Notes: generated by a model not told the origin, from the sequence alone. A stretch of DNA of 52,201 nucleotides from Photobacterium phosphoreum (GCF_002954725.1 NZ_MSCQ01000001.1:2070126-2122326); one strand, 5' to 3'; positions 28,421 through 38,339 are shown, numbered from the stretch's first letter. Made by a program: numbers and translations.

Positions 28421-29887
28421 ATGTTCCAATTTGCTAAAGCGCCAAGGTATCTTTTACTGTCAGCCTTACTCACAACGAGTTTATCAGCCGTCGCCAATAA
28501 TGCCACGTCACTGCCAGATATCGGTACAACAGCAGCCTCAACACTAACCATTGATAAAGAAATTAAATACGGCGATATGTACATGCAAATGATGCGTGCC
28601 AGTCGTCCAATGATTAATGATCCAGTCTTGTCTGAATATATTCAAGATCTTGGTCATAAATTAGTGGCTAATGCTGATGGCGTAAAAACCCCATTTAATT
28701 TTTTCTTAATCCAAAATTATGAAATCAACGCCTTTGCATTATTCGGTGGCAATATTGGCGTGCATTCAGGATTGTTTTTACATGCTAAAACAGAAAGTGA
28801 ATTAGCCTCTGTTATTGCACATGAAATTGCTCACGTTACCCAGCGTCACCTCGCGCGTACTTTAGAAGATCAAGCTAAAAAAAATCCAGCAACGATGGCT
28901 GCATTAATTGGCTCTCTATTATTAGTGGTGGCTGCACCAGAAGCGGGAATGGCGGCATTACACACCACCACCGCCGTATCGATGCAAGGTATGCTTAATC
29001 ACACTCGTAGCAATGAAAAAGAAGCAGATCGAATAGGTATCGCCACCCTTGCTAAAGCTGGTTTTAACCCTCAAGCGATGCCACACTTTTTTGGACGCTT
29101 AGCCGAACAATATCGCTATACCACCAAATTACCCGCAATGTTACTTAGCCACCCACTGCCTGAATCACGTATTACCGATAGCCGTATGCGTGCAAATAAC
29201 TACCCGAAAGTAAAATTACCGCCTTCAGAGCGTTATTTATTAGCTAAATCACGGATCGTGGCACGCAATATTGGTTTTAGTAAAACGTCGGCCTTAAATT
29301 GGTTTAACGCTGAACTCAAAAAAGCGACGCCGACTCAACGCCAAGAACTCAATTATGGCAAAGGGCTGGTTTATCTCGATAGTGGCCAGTATGCTAAAGC
29401 ACAACAATTACTGTTACCATTAATCAGCGCTGAACCCAATAATTTATTTTATATTGATGCGATGACTGATTTGGATTTATATAAAAAACAATATGATAAA
29501 GCGATTGAACGGTTAGACAAAGCGTTACAATATCAACCAGAAAGTAGTGTATTACAACTTAATCTGGCCAATGTTTTACTTGAAGCTAAACATTATCAGC
29601 AAAGCCTTAACATATTGACCCGTTATAGCTATCAGCACCCTAATGACATTAATGGCTGGGCACTGTTAGCTCAAAATTATGCAAAACAAAATCAACGAGC
29701 CGGTGAGCTTGCGGCAATGGGCGAGTTAGCGGCACTGCGGGCACAATGGAAATTGGCAATCAGCAACTATACCCAAGCGGCTCAACAAGCAACATTGGGC
29801 TCGCTCGATCAAGCTCGATATGATGCACGACTTGATCAACTTAGGGTTCAACAAGCGCAATTTGAAGCCCTGCGTACTTCTTTTTAA
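28421..29887 (+). CDS. bepA: Periplasmic M48 metalloprotease/chaperone BepA (YfgC)
   Basis: Maintains outer-membrane proteins: it degrades stalled LptD and helps its maturation with LptE. A signal peptide (about 1-25, ending AVAN) precedes the M48 domain with zinc motif HEIAH (134-138) and third ligand Glu201 (NEKEAD). The C-terminal half is TPR repeats (about 305-480: GKGLVYLDSGQYAKAQQLLL, AIERLDKALQYQPESSVLQLNLANVLLEAKHYQQSL). It has 488 residues (E. coli 487). It leads the bepA-arsC-like-wrbA-like-DUF2069 cluster. Confidence 0.93.
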   Translation: MFQFAKAPRYLLLSALLTTSLSAVANNATSLPDIGTTAASTLTIDKEIKYGDMYMQMMRASRPMINDPVLSEYIQDLGHKLVANADGVKTPFNFFLIQNYEINAFALFGGNIGVHSGLFLHAKTESELASVIAHEIAHVTQRHLARTLEDQAKKNPATMAALIGSLLLVVAAPEAGMAALHTTTAVSMQGMLNHTRSNEKEADRIGIATLAKAGFNPQAMPHFFGRLAEQYRYTTKLPAMLLSHPLPESRITDSRMRANNYPKVKLPPSERYLLAKSRIVARNIGFSKTSALNWFNAELKKATPTQRQELNYGKGLVYLDSGQYAKAQQLLLPLISAEPNNLFYIDAMTDLDLYKKQYDKAIERLDKALQYQPESSVLQLNLANVLLEAKHYQQSLNILTRYSYQHPNDINGWALLAQNYAKQNQRAGELAAMGELAALRAQWKLAISNYTQAAQQATLGSLDQARYDARLDQLRVQQAQFEALRTSF

Positions 29888-29921
29888 TATTTATTATTCA
29901 GTGAAACCATCAAGGATCTCT

Positions 29922-30272
29922 ATGACCATTTCTATTTATCACAATCCACGTTGTTCAAAAAGCCGTGAGACATTAGCTTTACTCTCTGAGCATGCTATTA
30001 CTCCCACCGTTATTCTCTATTTAGACACACCACCAACGATTGAGCAGCTACAACAGCTTTACCGCCAATTAGGCTATAGCAGCGTACGTGAAATGATGCG
30101 TACTAAAGAAAAACAGTACCAAGAATTGCAACTCGATGATCAAAACCTAACCGACCAAGCTCTATTTGAAGCGATTGCACTACACCCTAAATTACTCGAG
30201 CGACCAATTGTAGTTAACAATGATAAAGCGGCAATGGGTCGTCCGCCTGAGCATGTTTTGAGTATTTTATAA
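29922..30272 (+). CDS. ArsC-family reductase-like protein (YfgD type)
   Basis: A 116-residue thioredoxin-fold protein of the ArsC/Spx group. The catalytic cysteine is Cys11 in IYHNPRCSKSRETL, and the arginine region ERPIVVNNDKAAMGRPPEHVLSIL is present. It corresponds to E. coli YfgD by sequence and by its place next to bepA. Arsenate reductase activity is annotated for the family but is not shown by context; no arsenic genes are nearby. The frame is open from 29820, but the ATG at 29922 follows AAGGA and matches the family start. It overlaps the next gene by one base (TAATG). Confidence 0.88.
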   Translation: MTISIYHNPRCSKSRETLALLSEHAITPTVILYLDTPPTIEQLQQLYRQLGYSSVREMMRTKEKQYQELQLDDQNLTDQALFEAIALHPKLLERPIVVNNDKAAMGRPPEHVLSIL

Positions 30273-30889
30273 TGGTAAAAATATTAGTACTTTATTACAG
30301 CCTTCATGGTAATACGCGCCAATTGGCACGTCATATAGGTCGGGGTATAGAACAAATCGAAGGCTGTGAAGCGGTACTAAGAACGGTAGCAGACATCCCT
30401 ATTACGACGGATATTGCGACTGCAACAACTGCGGCGACAACACCAACCGTCACGACGATGAAAACTACCGATCCCATGGTGAGTCATGACGATCTTAAAC
30501 AATGTGCCGCTATAGCAATGGGAAGTCCGGTTCGATTTGGCAATATGGCAGCACCGCTGAAGCATTTTTTAGATACAACCAGTAGCGAATGGCTCTCTGG
30601 CACCTTAATTGATAAGCCTGCCTGTGTGTTTACCTCATCGTCATCATTACATGGTGGTCAAGAAACTACGCTACAATCAATGATGCTACCCTTATTACAT
30701 CATGGCATGGTCATTGTGGGGATCCCTTACTCGGAACCGCTCTTACATACCACATGCCACGGTGGCACACCTTATGGTGCATCGCATGTTAATCATGGCA
30801 TTAATAAACAATTACACCCCGACGAAATAACACTAGCTCAAGCCATTGGACGGCGTTTAGCAACCATTGCATATAAATTAAGTGGCTAA
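30272..30889 (+). CDS. WrbA-family NAD(P)H:quinone oxidoreductase (flavodoxin-like)
   Basis: A flavodoxin-like fold with the N-terminal FMN phosphate loop YYSLHGNTRQLA and the WrbA signature GSPVRFGNMAAPLKHFLD. GGQETTLQSMMLPLLHHGMVIVGIPY also matches WrbA. Quinone reduction with FMN is the expected activity. Residues about 45-70 form a Thr-rich insert (ATATTAATTPTVTTMKTT) that is longer than in E. coli WrbA. The start overlaps the ArsC-like stop by one base, implying co-translation. Confidence 0.87.
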   Translation: MVKILVLYYSLHGNTRQLARHIGRGIEQIEGCEAVLRTVADIPITTDIATATTAATTPTVTTMKTTDPMVSHDDLKQCAAIAMGSPVRFGNMAAPLKHFLDTTSSEWLSGTLIDKPACVFTSSSSLHGGQETTLQSMMLPLLHHGMVIVGIPYSEPLLHTTCHGGTPYGASHVNHGINKQLHPDEITLAQAIGRRLATIAYKLSG

Positions 30890-30902
30890 AAAAGGAATAT
30901 TC

Positions 30903-31325
30903 ATGCCTAAAATGCAACTTTTAACCTATTTTGCACGTCAATCTGCATTAATCAGCCATTGTGGTTTAATTGCTTTTATTGGCGTGTGGCAATTAGTACT
31001 CTCACCTCATCAACACTTCTCTGCCGTTATTATTACCCTCTTGTGGGTAGCGCCGTTATTATTGCCTTTACTCGGTATGTTAGAAGCTAAACCCTATACT
31101 CATGCATGGGCCAATTTTATTTTAATGTTCTATATTTTGCATGCTGCAACGCTAATCACGCTCAATGATGGCGAAAGGAAGCTCGCGATAATAGAGTTAG
31201 CTATCGTTACGGTTTGCTTTGTCAGTAATATTGTTTTTGCGCGTTTACGAGCAAAAGAATTAGGGATTAAATTAAAGCGGCTATCACAAGTTGAACGTGA
31301 AGAACATGCCCGTTATAACGGTTAG
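30903..31325 (+). CDS. DUF2069 inner-membrane protein
   Basis: A 140-residue protein with four hydrophobic segments (about 15-34, 42-62, 72-90, 97-118) and a charged C-terminus. It matches the DUF2069 family, which is usually encoded next to wrbA in Vibrionaceae; its function is unknown. The frame is open from a GTG at 30882 inside the previous gene, but the ATG at 30903 follows AAAGGA and is preferred. Confidence 0.83.
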   Translation: MPKMQLLTYFARQSALISHCGLIAFIGVWQLVLSPHQHFSAVIITLLWVAPLLLPLLGMLEAKPYTHAWANFILMFYILHAATLITLNDGERKLAIIELAIVTVCFVSNIVFARLRAKELGIKLKRLSQVEREEHARYNG

Positions 31326-31360
31326 CTCTCTTATCAAAATAAAACAATTATCACATTTAA

Positions 31361-31424
31361 AAAAGCCTCAGTACCCTATCTCTTTCTTATTGAAAGTGTA
31401 TAAAGTACTAAGGCTATTTATTTA
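31361..31424 (+). terminator. Possible terminator after the DUF2069 gene
   Basis: AAAAAGCCTCAGTAC pairs with GTACTAAGGCT around an inner region that contains CTTTC/GAAAG, followed by ATTTATTT. The long loop makes it less certain. Confidence 0.55.
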
Positions 31425-31459
31425 ACCACACTGCTATCTCATCACTTTGGCAGGTGTGA

Positions 31460-32644
31460 TCAGCTATTCCACGAATAAATATTTTGTGGTGTTACCGTTA
31501 ATGCGTTAACCACAGGGGCTGATGTAACTGCTGCCGTTGAAGTAACTGCTGATGCGTCTGTCGTTGCGACAGGAGTTACAGGTACTGGTGTTGATACAAC
31601 AGGATCAGCTGCAAAAGCTACCGCTGATTGAGTTTGGCTAATTTGATTATCATGACTAATTTCTTGATGGAATGCCTGCTCAGAACCTTGAAGATTTAAT
31701 TGGAAGATTACACTATTGCCTTTAATTCTCATCGCATTAGCGCTACCAACAGTGGTTAAGTTACTCAACATTTTTTCTAATGCAAAAAAATCTTCTGTTG
31801 AATGAATATTATCGACTTCAATATTGATCTCGCCACCAGCAACACCACCTAATACAACCGCATATTTATTGGCTAAATAATCCGTTACTTGGTTAATCAT
31901 CTTATTTGATGTTTGTGCCAACGTACCAGATGTTGTTCCGGTAATCGGTTGAGTATCCGCCGTTGCTATCTTACTTGGCTGCTGAGGATAAAACTGCCAG
32001 TTTAAGCTTACAGTGCCATCGGGTTGTTGCTGGGCTTTCACCAATAACAATCCATCAGCATGGTAACGTGTACTGGCAGCAGCAATAGGATCAATAAAAT
32101 TACCCCATAAATCTGAAACATTGAGCGCGGTTGCATCTGTCATATCCCCAACAGGGAATGTTAATGGCAAACCACGGCTATCGGCTGCTTGCTTAGTGTC
32201 ACTCACCAAAGCGTTAGTTGACTGATCCCACAAAATATTGCGTTGCTGACCATCGTTATCAACCATCCATACCAAAATATTAGGACGTTGATCTTTCCAA
32301 ATGCTGGCTTTTGACTGAATCAATAATTGTTTAATTTGGTTTTTATCAAAGCTCAGATCAATTGCACGCTGACCATTTACTTGGTTGTAACCAAATTGAC
32401 TTATATAACGACCACTATTGGTAATAGCCGCTTTAATCGCTGAGTTATTAAGAATATCAGTATTACCTGATATTTTGACCAATACATTCGCCAACCCCTG
32501 CTCACGCGCAGCTTGATCTGCTTGTTGATCGCTACCGATCAAGGTGACTTGGGTTTGATAAAGATCATTCACCGTCGCAGCTTGTACCGGCAACGCCAAT
32601 ACTGCTAAAAATAATAATGCAAATCGCAACATAGTAAGACTCAT
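31460..32644 (-). CDS. DUF2066 exported protein
   Basis: Function unknown. A signal peptide (MLRFALLFLAVLALPVQAA) precedes VNDLYQTQVTLIGSDQQADQAAREQGLANVLVKISG, the DUF2066 hallmark. The last about 60 residues are low-complexity, rich in Val, Thr, Ala and Pro. The frame opens at TTG (32680), but the signal peptide argues for ATG 32644 or 32632; neither has a clear Shine-Dalgarno, so the start is uncertain. In Vibrionaceae this gene is typically divergent from uraA, as here. Confidence 0.82.
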   Translation of the reverse strand: MSLTMLRFALLFLAVLALPVQAATVNDLYQTQVTLIGSDQQADQAAREQGLANVLVKISGNTDILNNSAIKAAITNSGRYISQFGYNQVNGQRAIDLSFDKNQIKQLLIQSKASIWKDQRPNILVWMVDNDGQQRNILWDQSTNALVSDTKQAADSRGLPLTFPVGDMTDATALNVSDLWGNFIDPIAAASTRYHADGLLLVKAQQQPDGTVSLNWQFYPQQPSKIATADTQPITGTTSGTLAQTSNKMINQVTDYLANKYAVVLGGVAGGEINIEVDNIHSTEDFFALEKMLSNLTTVGSANAMRIKGNSVIFQLNLQGSEQAFHQEISHDNQISQTQSAVAFAADPVVSTPVPVTPVATTDASAVTSTAAVTSAPVVNALTVTPQNIYSWNS

Positions 32645-32918
32645 GGTTAATTCAAAAAATAGACCTAGTAAGACAGACAACAGGTTTTATCATTGGTGCC
32701 GTATCATAGCGCAGAGTATGTAAATTTGATTCGACAATTTCGTCAATATAATTTTATAACTCACATTTTTAACGGTGCTATGACTATTCCCATGCAAATA
32801 AAACGCCACTCGTTCTAAATTTAAACGTTTATAAGTCTTTTTCGCCTTGCATTCATATAGGCTATCTTTTGCTTCCATGCTAGGATTGCGCGATTTTTTT
32901 TACTTAGGAATAAATACC

Positions 32919-34172
32919 ATGATGCAAGTTCTTCAAGGTGCACAGATGCTATTTGTAGCATTTGGAGCGTTGGTTCTCGTGCCGTTACTTACCGGCTTAG
33001 ATCCTAATGTTGCTTTATTTGGCGCGGGGGCTGGAACACTTTTATTTCAGGTCGTCACCAAACGTTCTGTACCCATTTTTCTTGCCTCATCTTTCGCCTT
33101 TATTGCTCCAATGATGTATGGCATCCAAACTTGGGGCGTTGCAAGCACCATGGGTGGTTTAATGATGGCTGGCGTGGTCTATGTGATCATGGGCGGTGTT
33201 ATTAAAGTGCGTGGCGTTGGTTTTATTCACCGTTTATTACCCCCAGTCGTTGTTGGTCCGGTGATCATGGTGATCGGTTTAGGACTCGCCCCCGCAGCCG
33301 TTAATATGGCAGTAGGAAAAACGGGTGGCGGTGACATTCAGCTAATCGCCCATGATACTGCACTGTGGATCTCAGCGATCTCCCTAACGGTAACAATTAC
33401 TTTAAGTGTATTCGCTAAAGGCATTTTAAAATTAATTCCCATTGTAGGCGGCATTACTGCTGGCTATATAACTAGCCTTGGTTTTGGTGTAATTGATTTC
33501 ACCCCCGTCATACAAGCCAGTTGGCTCGCAGTACCGAATTTCACCTTACCTGAATTTAATATCAACGCGGTGTTATTTATGATCCCCGTTGCGATTGCGC
33601 CAGCGGTCGAACATGTTGGTGATATCTTAGCTATTTCTAATGTTACGGGTAAAGATTACCTTAAAAAGCCCGGCCTACACCGTACCATGGCGGGTGATGG
33701 TATTGCGACTATCGCAGCTTCACTGGTAGGCGCACCACCAAACACAACCTATTCAGAAGTAACTGGTGCAGTTATGCTAACCAAAGCATTTAATCCAGTG
33801 ATCATGACATGGGCAGCAGTCACAGCCATCATATTAGCTTTTGTGGGTAAACTTGGCGCGATATTACAAACCATTCCAGTGCCTGTTATGGGTGGGATCA
33901 TGATTTTATTATTTGGCTCGATTGCAACAGTTGGTTTAAATACTCTGATTCGAAATCAAGTCGATTTACATCAAGCCCGCAATCTAGTTATCGTTGCGGT
34001 CACCTTAGTATTTGGTATCGGTGGCATGGCATTTGGTATTGGTGAGTTTAGCTTACAAGGTGTGAGTTTATGTGGCATCGTGGCTATTTTATTAAACCTT
34101 ATCCTACCCCAAGATTTAGGCGAAACCAATATGGTTGATAATGCTCAAATTGAAGATACTGAGCATCTATAA
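32919..34172 (+). CDS. uraA: Uracil permease UraA
   Basis: Nucleobase:proton symporter of the NCS2 family in the inner membrane. At 417 residues it has about 12-14 hydrophobic segments. The family motif region APAVEHVGDILAISNVTGKDYLKKPGLHRTMAGDGIATIAASLVGAPPNTTYSEVTGAV is intact, including the substrate-binding Glu of AVEH. The frame is open from 32847, but the ATG at 32919 follows AGGA at 9 bases and matches the family start. It converges on upp, with a terminator between them; in E. coli the two form an operon. Confidence 0.93.
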   Translation: MMQVLQGAQMLFVAFGALVLVPLLTGLDPNVALFGAGAGTLLFQVVTKRSVPIFLASSFAFIAPMMYGIQTWGVASTMGGLMMAGVVYVIMGGVIKVRGVGFIHRLLPPVVVGPVIMVIGLGLAPAAVNMAVGKTGGGDIQLIAHDTALWISAISLTVTITLSVFAKGILKLIPIVGGITAGYITSLGFGVIDFTPVIQASWLAVPNFTLPEFNINAVLFMIPVAIAPAVEHVGDILAISNVTGKDYLKKPGLHRTMAGDGIATIAASLVGAPPNTTYSEVTGAVMLTKAFNPVIMTWAAVTAIILAFVGKLGAILQTIPVPVMGGIMILLFGSIATVGLNTLIRNQVDLHQARNLVIVAVTLVFGIGGMAFGIGEFSLQGVSLCGIVAILLNLILPQDLGETNMVDNAQIEDTEHL

Positions 34173-34209
34173 TCGCAGTCATTCTCGCTTTTAACCGATA
34201 AATTTTATC

Positions 34210-34244
34210 AAAAAAAACCGGACTTATTCAGTCCGGTTTTTTTA
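34210..34244. terminator. Bidirectional terminator between uraA and upp
   Basis: Stem AAAAAACCGGAC/GTCCGGTTTTTTT with loop TTATTCA; long A and T tracts lie on the two sides. Confidence 0.93.
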
Positions 34245-34268
34245 TATCAGTGATAAATAATCGAATAA

Positions 34269-34895
34269 TTATTTAGTACCGAAAATCTTATCGCCCGCAT
34301 CACCAAGACCAGGGACAATGTAGCCCTTGTCGTTTAGCTTCTCATCAATAGCTGCTGTGTATAGCTCTACATCTGGATGCGCTTTTTCTAATGCTGCAAT
34401 ACCTTCAGGTGCTGCAACAAGTACCAGTACTTTAAATTGCGTACAGCCGTGTTCTTTTAATAGATCAAGCGTTGCAATCATTGAGCCGCCAGTCGCTAGC
34501 ATTGGATCAACAACCAGTGCAATACGCTCATCAATGTGTGATGCTAACTTATTAAAGTAAGGTACTGGCTCTAGCGTTTCTTCATCACGGTAGATACCAA
34601 CAACACTGATACGTGCGCTTGGCATATGCTCTAAAACACCATCCATCATGCCTAAACCAGCACGAAGAATTGGCACTACCGTCACTTTTTTACCCTTTAG
34701 TTGATCGATTTCAACTGGACCATTCCAGCCTTCAATCATCACTTTTTCTGTTTCGAAGTCTGAAGTCGCTTCATACGTTAGTAGGCTACCAACTTCGGTG
34801 GCCAATTCGCGAAAACGCTTAGTGCTGATATCACCTTCACGCATAAGACCGATCTTATGTTTAACCAGTGGGTGTTTCACCTCAACGACTTTCAT
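34269..34895 (-). CDS. upp: Uracil phosphoribosyltransferase
   Basis: Salvages uracil to UMP using PRPP. The PRPP loop [18 protein letters not shown] and the uracil-binding [14 protein letters not shown]-terminus are present. The product from ATG 34895 is 208 residues, identical in length to E. coli Upp. It is preceded by AGGAGT. The frame runs further upstream to 34943, but that segment is not family-like. It is divergent from purM. Confidence 0.96.
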   Translation of the reverse strand: MKVVEVKHPLVKHKIGLMREGDISTKRFRELATEVGSLLTYEATSDFETEKVMIEGWNGPVEIDQLKGKKVTVVPILRAGLGMMDGVLEHMPSARISVVGIYRDEETLEPVPYFNKLASHIDERIALVVDPMLATGGSMIATLDLLKEHGCTQFKVLVLVAAPEGIAALEKAHPDVELYTAAIDEKLNDKGYIVPGLGDAGDKIFGTK

Positions 34896-35006
34896 TTTGA
34901 CTCCTGGGCAATAAATTAAAAAAATCGCGCTATTATATACCAAGCCAATCGATTGCCGATAGTATCAAATGTTTATTGACTTAAATTTAATCGCTGCAAC
35001 AAATTG

Positions 35007-35022
35007 ACGCAAACGTTTGCTC
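35007..35022. promoter_or_regulatory. PurR operator upstream of purMN
   Basis: ACGCAAACGTTTGCTC matches the PurR consensus ACGCAAACGTTTGCGT at 14 of 16 positions, with the central CAAACGTTTG intact. It lies 64 bases before purM, just upstream of the predicted extended -10, so repression by purine-loaded PurR is likely. Divergent upp could also be affected. Confidence 0.88.
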
Positions 35023-35037
35023 TAATGTAATGACTAC

Positions 35038-35046
35038 TGCTATTAT
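35038..35046 (+). promoter_or_regulatory. Probable extended -10 promoter for purMN
   Basis: TGCTATTAT fits TG-N-TATTAT (5 of 6 to TATAAT). TTGCTC at 35017, 18 bases upstream, is a possible -35 and overlaps the PurR operator. Confidence 0.55.
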
Positions 35047-35085
35047 ACGCTGGTTTTTTACTTTAATACGTTTGAGGGATCATCT

Positions 35086-36126
35086 GTGAGCAACAAAAAC
35101 TCTTCTCTTAGTTACAAAGATGCTGGTGTTGATATTGATGCTGGTAATGCATTAGTTGACCGTATTAAAGGCGTAGTTAAACGCACTCATCGTCCTGAAG
35201 TCATGGGCGGCATTGGAGGTTTTGGGGCTTTATGTTCACTTCCAACTAAATACAAAGAGCCTGTTTTGGTTTCAGGAACAGATGGCGTAGGTACCAAGCT
35301 TCGCCTTGCGATGGATCTAAAGCAACACGACACCATTGGTATTGATTTAGTCGCTATGTGTGTTAATGATCTGATTGTACAAGGTGGTGAGCCGTTATTT
35401 TTCCTAGATTATTACGCAACAGGTAAACTTGATATTGATACTGCTGCAAGTGTTGTTGCGGGTATTGGTGAAGGGTGTATTCAAGCAGGTTGTGCACTCA
35501 TTGGCGGTGAAACAGCTGAAATGCCTGGCATGTACCATGGTGAAGATTACGATGTTGCCGGTTTCTGTGTCGGTGTTGTTGAGAAAGCCGACATCATTGA
35601 TGGCTCAAAAGTCACCGCGGGCGATGCACTTATCGCTGTTGGTTCAAGTGGCCCACACTCAAACGGTTATTCATTGGTACGTAAAATCTTAGAAGTTTCC
35701 CAAGCTGATCTTAATCAAGATCTTGAGGGTAAAAAATTATCTGAGCATTTATTAACCCCAACTAAAATTTATGTTAAATCAGCGCTAAAAATGATTGAGA
35801 ACTGTGATATTCACGCAATTTCTCATATTACTGGCGGTGGTTTCTGGGAAAATATCCCCCGCGTATTACCACAAGGTACTAAAGCGGTTGTTGATGGCAA
35901 CAGTTGGCAATGGCCGGCTATTTTTAACTGGCTACAACAAGCGGGTAATGTTGATACATACGAAATGTACCGCACCTTCAACTGTGGTGTTGGTTTAGTC
36001 ATTGCCTTACCACAAGCACAAGCTGCACTGGCGATTGAAATTCTACAGGCAGAAGGCGAAAACGCATGGCTGCTGGGTAAAATTGCAACAGCAGCCGTTG
36101 GTGAAGAGCAAGTAGAGATTAACTAA
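35086..36126 (+). CDS. purM: Phosphoribosylformylglycinamidine cyclo-ligase PurM
   Basis: AIR synthetase of purine biosynthesis, an ATP-dependent ring closure. Family text [94 protein letters not shown] and [15 protein letters not shown] is complete. The GTG start follows GAGG at 9 bases; product 346 residues (E. coli 345). It is followed 4 bases later by purN in the usual operon. Confidence 0.96.
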   Translation: MSNKNSSLSYKDAGVDIDAGNALVDRIKGVVKRTHRPEVMGGIGGFGALCSLPTKYKEPVLVSGTDGVGTKLRLAMDLKQHDTIGIDLVAMCVNDLIVQGGEPLFFLDYYATGKLDIDTAASVVAGIGEGCIQAGCALIGGETAEMPGMYHGEDYDVAGFCVGVVEKADIIDGSKVTAGDALIAVGSSGPHSNGYSLVRKILEVSQADLNQDLEGKKLSEHLLTPTKIYVKSALKMIENCDIHAISHITGGGFWENIPRVLPQGTKAVVDGNSWQWPAIFNWLQQAGNVDTYEMYRTFNCGVGLVIALPQAQAALAIEILQAEGENAWLLGKIATAAVGEEQVEIN

Positions 36127-36130
36127 GTTC

Positions 36131-36772
36131 ATGCATAATATCGTTGTCTTAATCTCAGGAAATGGCAGTAACTTGCAAGCGATTATTGATGGTTGCACTA
36201 ATGGTGTCATCAAAAATAGCCGTGTTACTGCTGTGATCTCAAATAAAGCCGATGCTTATGGTCTTAAGCGAGCTCAACGGGCGAATATAGATAATCTTTA
36301 TCTTACAGCAACTGAATTCGCCAACCGCCAAGCTTACGATCAAGCACTGATTGAAAAAATTGATGCTTATCAGCCTGATGTGATTATTCTAGCGGGTTTT
36401 ATGCGAATATTATCTGCAGATTTTGTTCACCATTATCAAGGAAGAATGCTTAATATTCATCCTTCGTTATTACCAAAATATTCAGGATTAAATACTCACC
36501 AACGCGCAATCGATGCGGGTGATACAGAACATGGAACCAGTGTCCATTTCGTTACTGAAGAGCTTGATGGCGGACCGGTTATTTTACAGGCTAAAGTGCC
36601 GATTTTTGCAACTGATAATGTCGACGACGTCATTCAGCGCGTTCAACGACAAGAACATAATATCTATCCGTTAGTGACCCAATGGTTACTGAGTCAACGA
36701 TTATCAATGCAAAATGGACATGCAGTACTTGATGGTAATATTCTGCCACCGCAAGGTTATGCCGCACAATAG
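36131..36772 (+). CDS. purN: Phosphoribosylglycinamide formyltransferase PurN
   Basis: Transfers the formyl group from 10-formyl-tetrahydrofolate to GAR. The catalytic residues can be placed: Asn108 and His110 in MLNIHPSLLP, and Asp146 in VTEELDGGPV. The GAR-binding loop is VLISGNGSNLQAII. 213 residues (E. coli 212). It is translated 4 bases after purM and ends at a strong terminator. Confidence 0.96.
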   Translation: MHNIVVLISGNGSNLQAIIDGCTNGVIKNSRVTAVISNKADAYGLKRAQRANIDNLYLTATEFANRQAYDQALIEKIDAYQPDVIILAGFMRILSADFVHHYQGRMLNIHPSLLPKYSGLNTHQRAIDAGDTEHGTSVHFVTEELDGGPVILQAKVPIFATDNVDDVIQRVQRQEHNIYPLVTQWLLSQRLSMQNGHAVLDGNILPPQGYAAQ

Positions 36773-36790
36773 ACCCTATTAGGTACGTAT

Positions 36791-36825
36791 AAAAAAGGCG
36801 ATCTTATTGAGATCGCCTTTTTTTA
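36791..36825. terminator. Terminator after purN
   Basis: Stem AAAAAAGGCGATCT/AGATCGCCTTTTTTT with loop TATTG. The A tract means it may also serve the reverse-strand yafJ-like gene. Confidence 0.92.
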
Positions 36826-36847
36826 TTATCATGAATAAAATTATTTA

Positions 36848-37648
36848 TTATTCATGAAGACTAACATCAGTTGCAACACTATGATAAACCGTCTCACCGA
36901 GATGGAACACGCGAAACTCACCACTCACCATCTTCTGCCAACTTTCATCATTCGTTAAAGGCTGAGTCGCGATGACAGTCACCACATCATTGGCGGTTGT
37001 CTCACGTTGAAAATCAATCGTCACATCTTCATCAATTAATGATGCTTTACCAAACGGAGCTCGTCGAGTGATCCAATGCAACTTATTAGTACAATAAGTA
37101 AGAACATACTCACCATTGCTCAGTAGCATGTTATACACGCCTAATTGACGCAATGTGTCACAACACTCAGCAAAATAACCAAACACCGGTGTCATATCAA
37201 CAGGTAACACAGGAAAGCGTATTTCCAATTGATTCATTAACCAACAAAATGCAATTTCACTGTCAGTATCGCCAACGGCTTGATTACGCCCTACCGTTAA
37301 TTGCTCATACCCTGTCAATTGGCCATTATGAGCAAACGTCCAATAGTTACCCCATACCTCACGTGTAAAAGGGTGTGTATTTTCTAAATTCACACCACCA
37401 CGATTCGCTTGACGAATATGACTTACAACAGCACGGCTTTTTATTGGATATTGTTGCACCAACTCAGCAATACGTGATTGACAGCTTGGATTAGGATCTT
37501 TAAAAGTTCGAAATCCTTTACCTTCATAAAAGGTAATTCCCCATCCATCACTGTGTGGTCCAGTATTACCACCCCGCTGCATTAAACCGGTAAAGCTAAA
37601 ACAAATATCTGTTGGCACATTGGCACTCATGCCTAATAATTCACACAT
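36848..37648 (-). CDS. yafJ: Class II glutamine amidotransferase (YafJ family)
   Basis: An N-terminal nucleophile (Ntn) fold with Cys2 directly after the initiator Met (MCELLGMSAN). Typical GATase II motifs follow: RGGNTGPHSDGWG, VSHIRQANRGGVNLENTHPF, FAHNGQL and GDTDSE. No synthetase domain is attached, so the acceptor substrate is unknown, as for YafJ and DUF4242-like relatives. It has 266 residues (E. coli YafJ 255). It lies just downstream of gmhA on the same strand, matching E. coli gmhA-yafJ. Confidence 0.88.
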   Translation of the reverse strand: MCELLGMSANVPTDICFSFTGLMQRGGNTGPHSDGWGITFYEGKGFRTFKDPNPSCQSRIAELVQQYPIKSRAVVSHIRQANRGGVNLENTHPFTREVWGNYWTFAHNGQLTGYEQLTVGRNQAVGDTDSEIAFCWLMNQLEIRFPVLPVDMTPVFGYFAECCDTLRQLGVYNMLLSNGEYVLTYCTNKLHWITRRAPFGKASLIDEDVTIDFQRETTANDVVTVIATQPLTNDESWQKMVSGEFRVFHLGETVYHSVATDVSLHE

Positions 37649-37736
37649 TTTTATTTCTGCTCTTTGTGCTGAGTCATACTCATTTAAACATTAATAATCG
37701 TTGTTCTGACTTGATTAACAAGTAATGTTGATCCGA

Positions 37737-38315
37737 TTATTTTTCCATTTCTTTTTCAACTAACATAATTAAAATATGAATAATTTTAATATGAATTTCT
37801 TGAATGCGATCAGCATAGCCAAAATGTGGCACTCGAATTTCCACATCCGCTAATCCTGCCATTTTGCCACCATCTTTACCCGTTAAGGCGATGGTTTTCA
37901 TTCCCTTAGCTTGTGCTGCTTCTATCGCTTTAAGAATATTGGCTGAGTTACCTGAGGTTGAAAGCCCAAATAACACATCACCTTTAGAACCCACAGCTTC
38001 TAAATAGCGAGAAAATACATATTCGTAACCAAAATCATTACTCACACAAGATAGATGACTAGGATCTGAAATTGCAATCCCTGGGTAACCAGGACGATCG
38101 TCACGGTAACGACCCGTTAGTTCTTCGGCAAAATGCATCGCATCACAATGAGACCCCCCATTACCACATGACAAGACTTTCCCACCTTGCTTGAATGAGT
38201 CAGCTAATAATTTAGCTGCTGCTTCAATATCAGCCAAGTTTTTATCGTCATTTAAAAAACGGTCAAGGACGTCAGCGGCATCAGTTAGTTCGCTGCGGAT
38301 CAAATCTTTATACAT
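37737..38315 (-). CDS. gmhA: Phosphoheptose isomerase GmhA
   Basis: Converts sedoheptulose 7-phosphate to D-glycero-D-manno-heptose 7-phosphate for LPS core. SIS-domain motifs are clear: [52 protein letters not shown] and [18 protein letters not shown], with catalytic Glu and His at family positions. The start MYKDLIR at 38315 matches the family and has GAGAGAG upstream; an in-frame ATG 15 bases earlier is less likely. Product is 192 residues, as in E. coli. Confidence 0.95.
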   Translation of the reverse strand: MYKDLIRSELTDAADVLDRFLNDDKNLADIEAAAKLLADSFKQGGKVLSCGNGGSHCDAMHFAEELTGRYRDDRPGYPGIAISDPSHLSCVSNDFGYEYVFSRYLEAVGSKGDVLFGLSTSGNSANILKAIEAAQAKGMKTIALTGKDGGKMAGLADVEIRVPHFGYADRIQEIHIKIIHILIMLVEKEMEK

Positions 38316-38339
38316 AATCAGCTCTCTCAATGTTTTCCA

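Noticed and set aside
32819..32834. A second PurR-like site upstream of uraA (core AAACGTTT).
   Set aside because: Only the 8-base core fits; the flanking C and G that matter for PurR are missing (9 of 16 matches).
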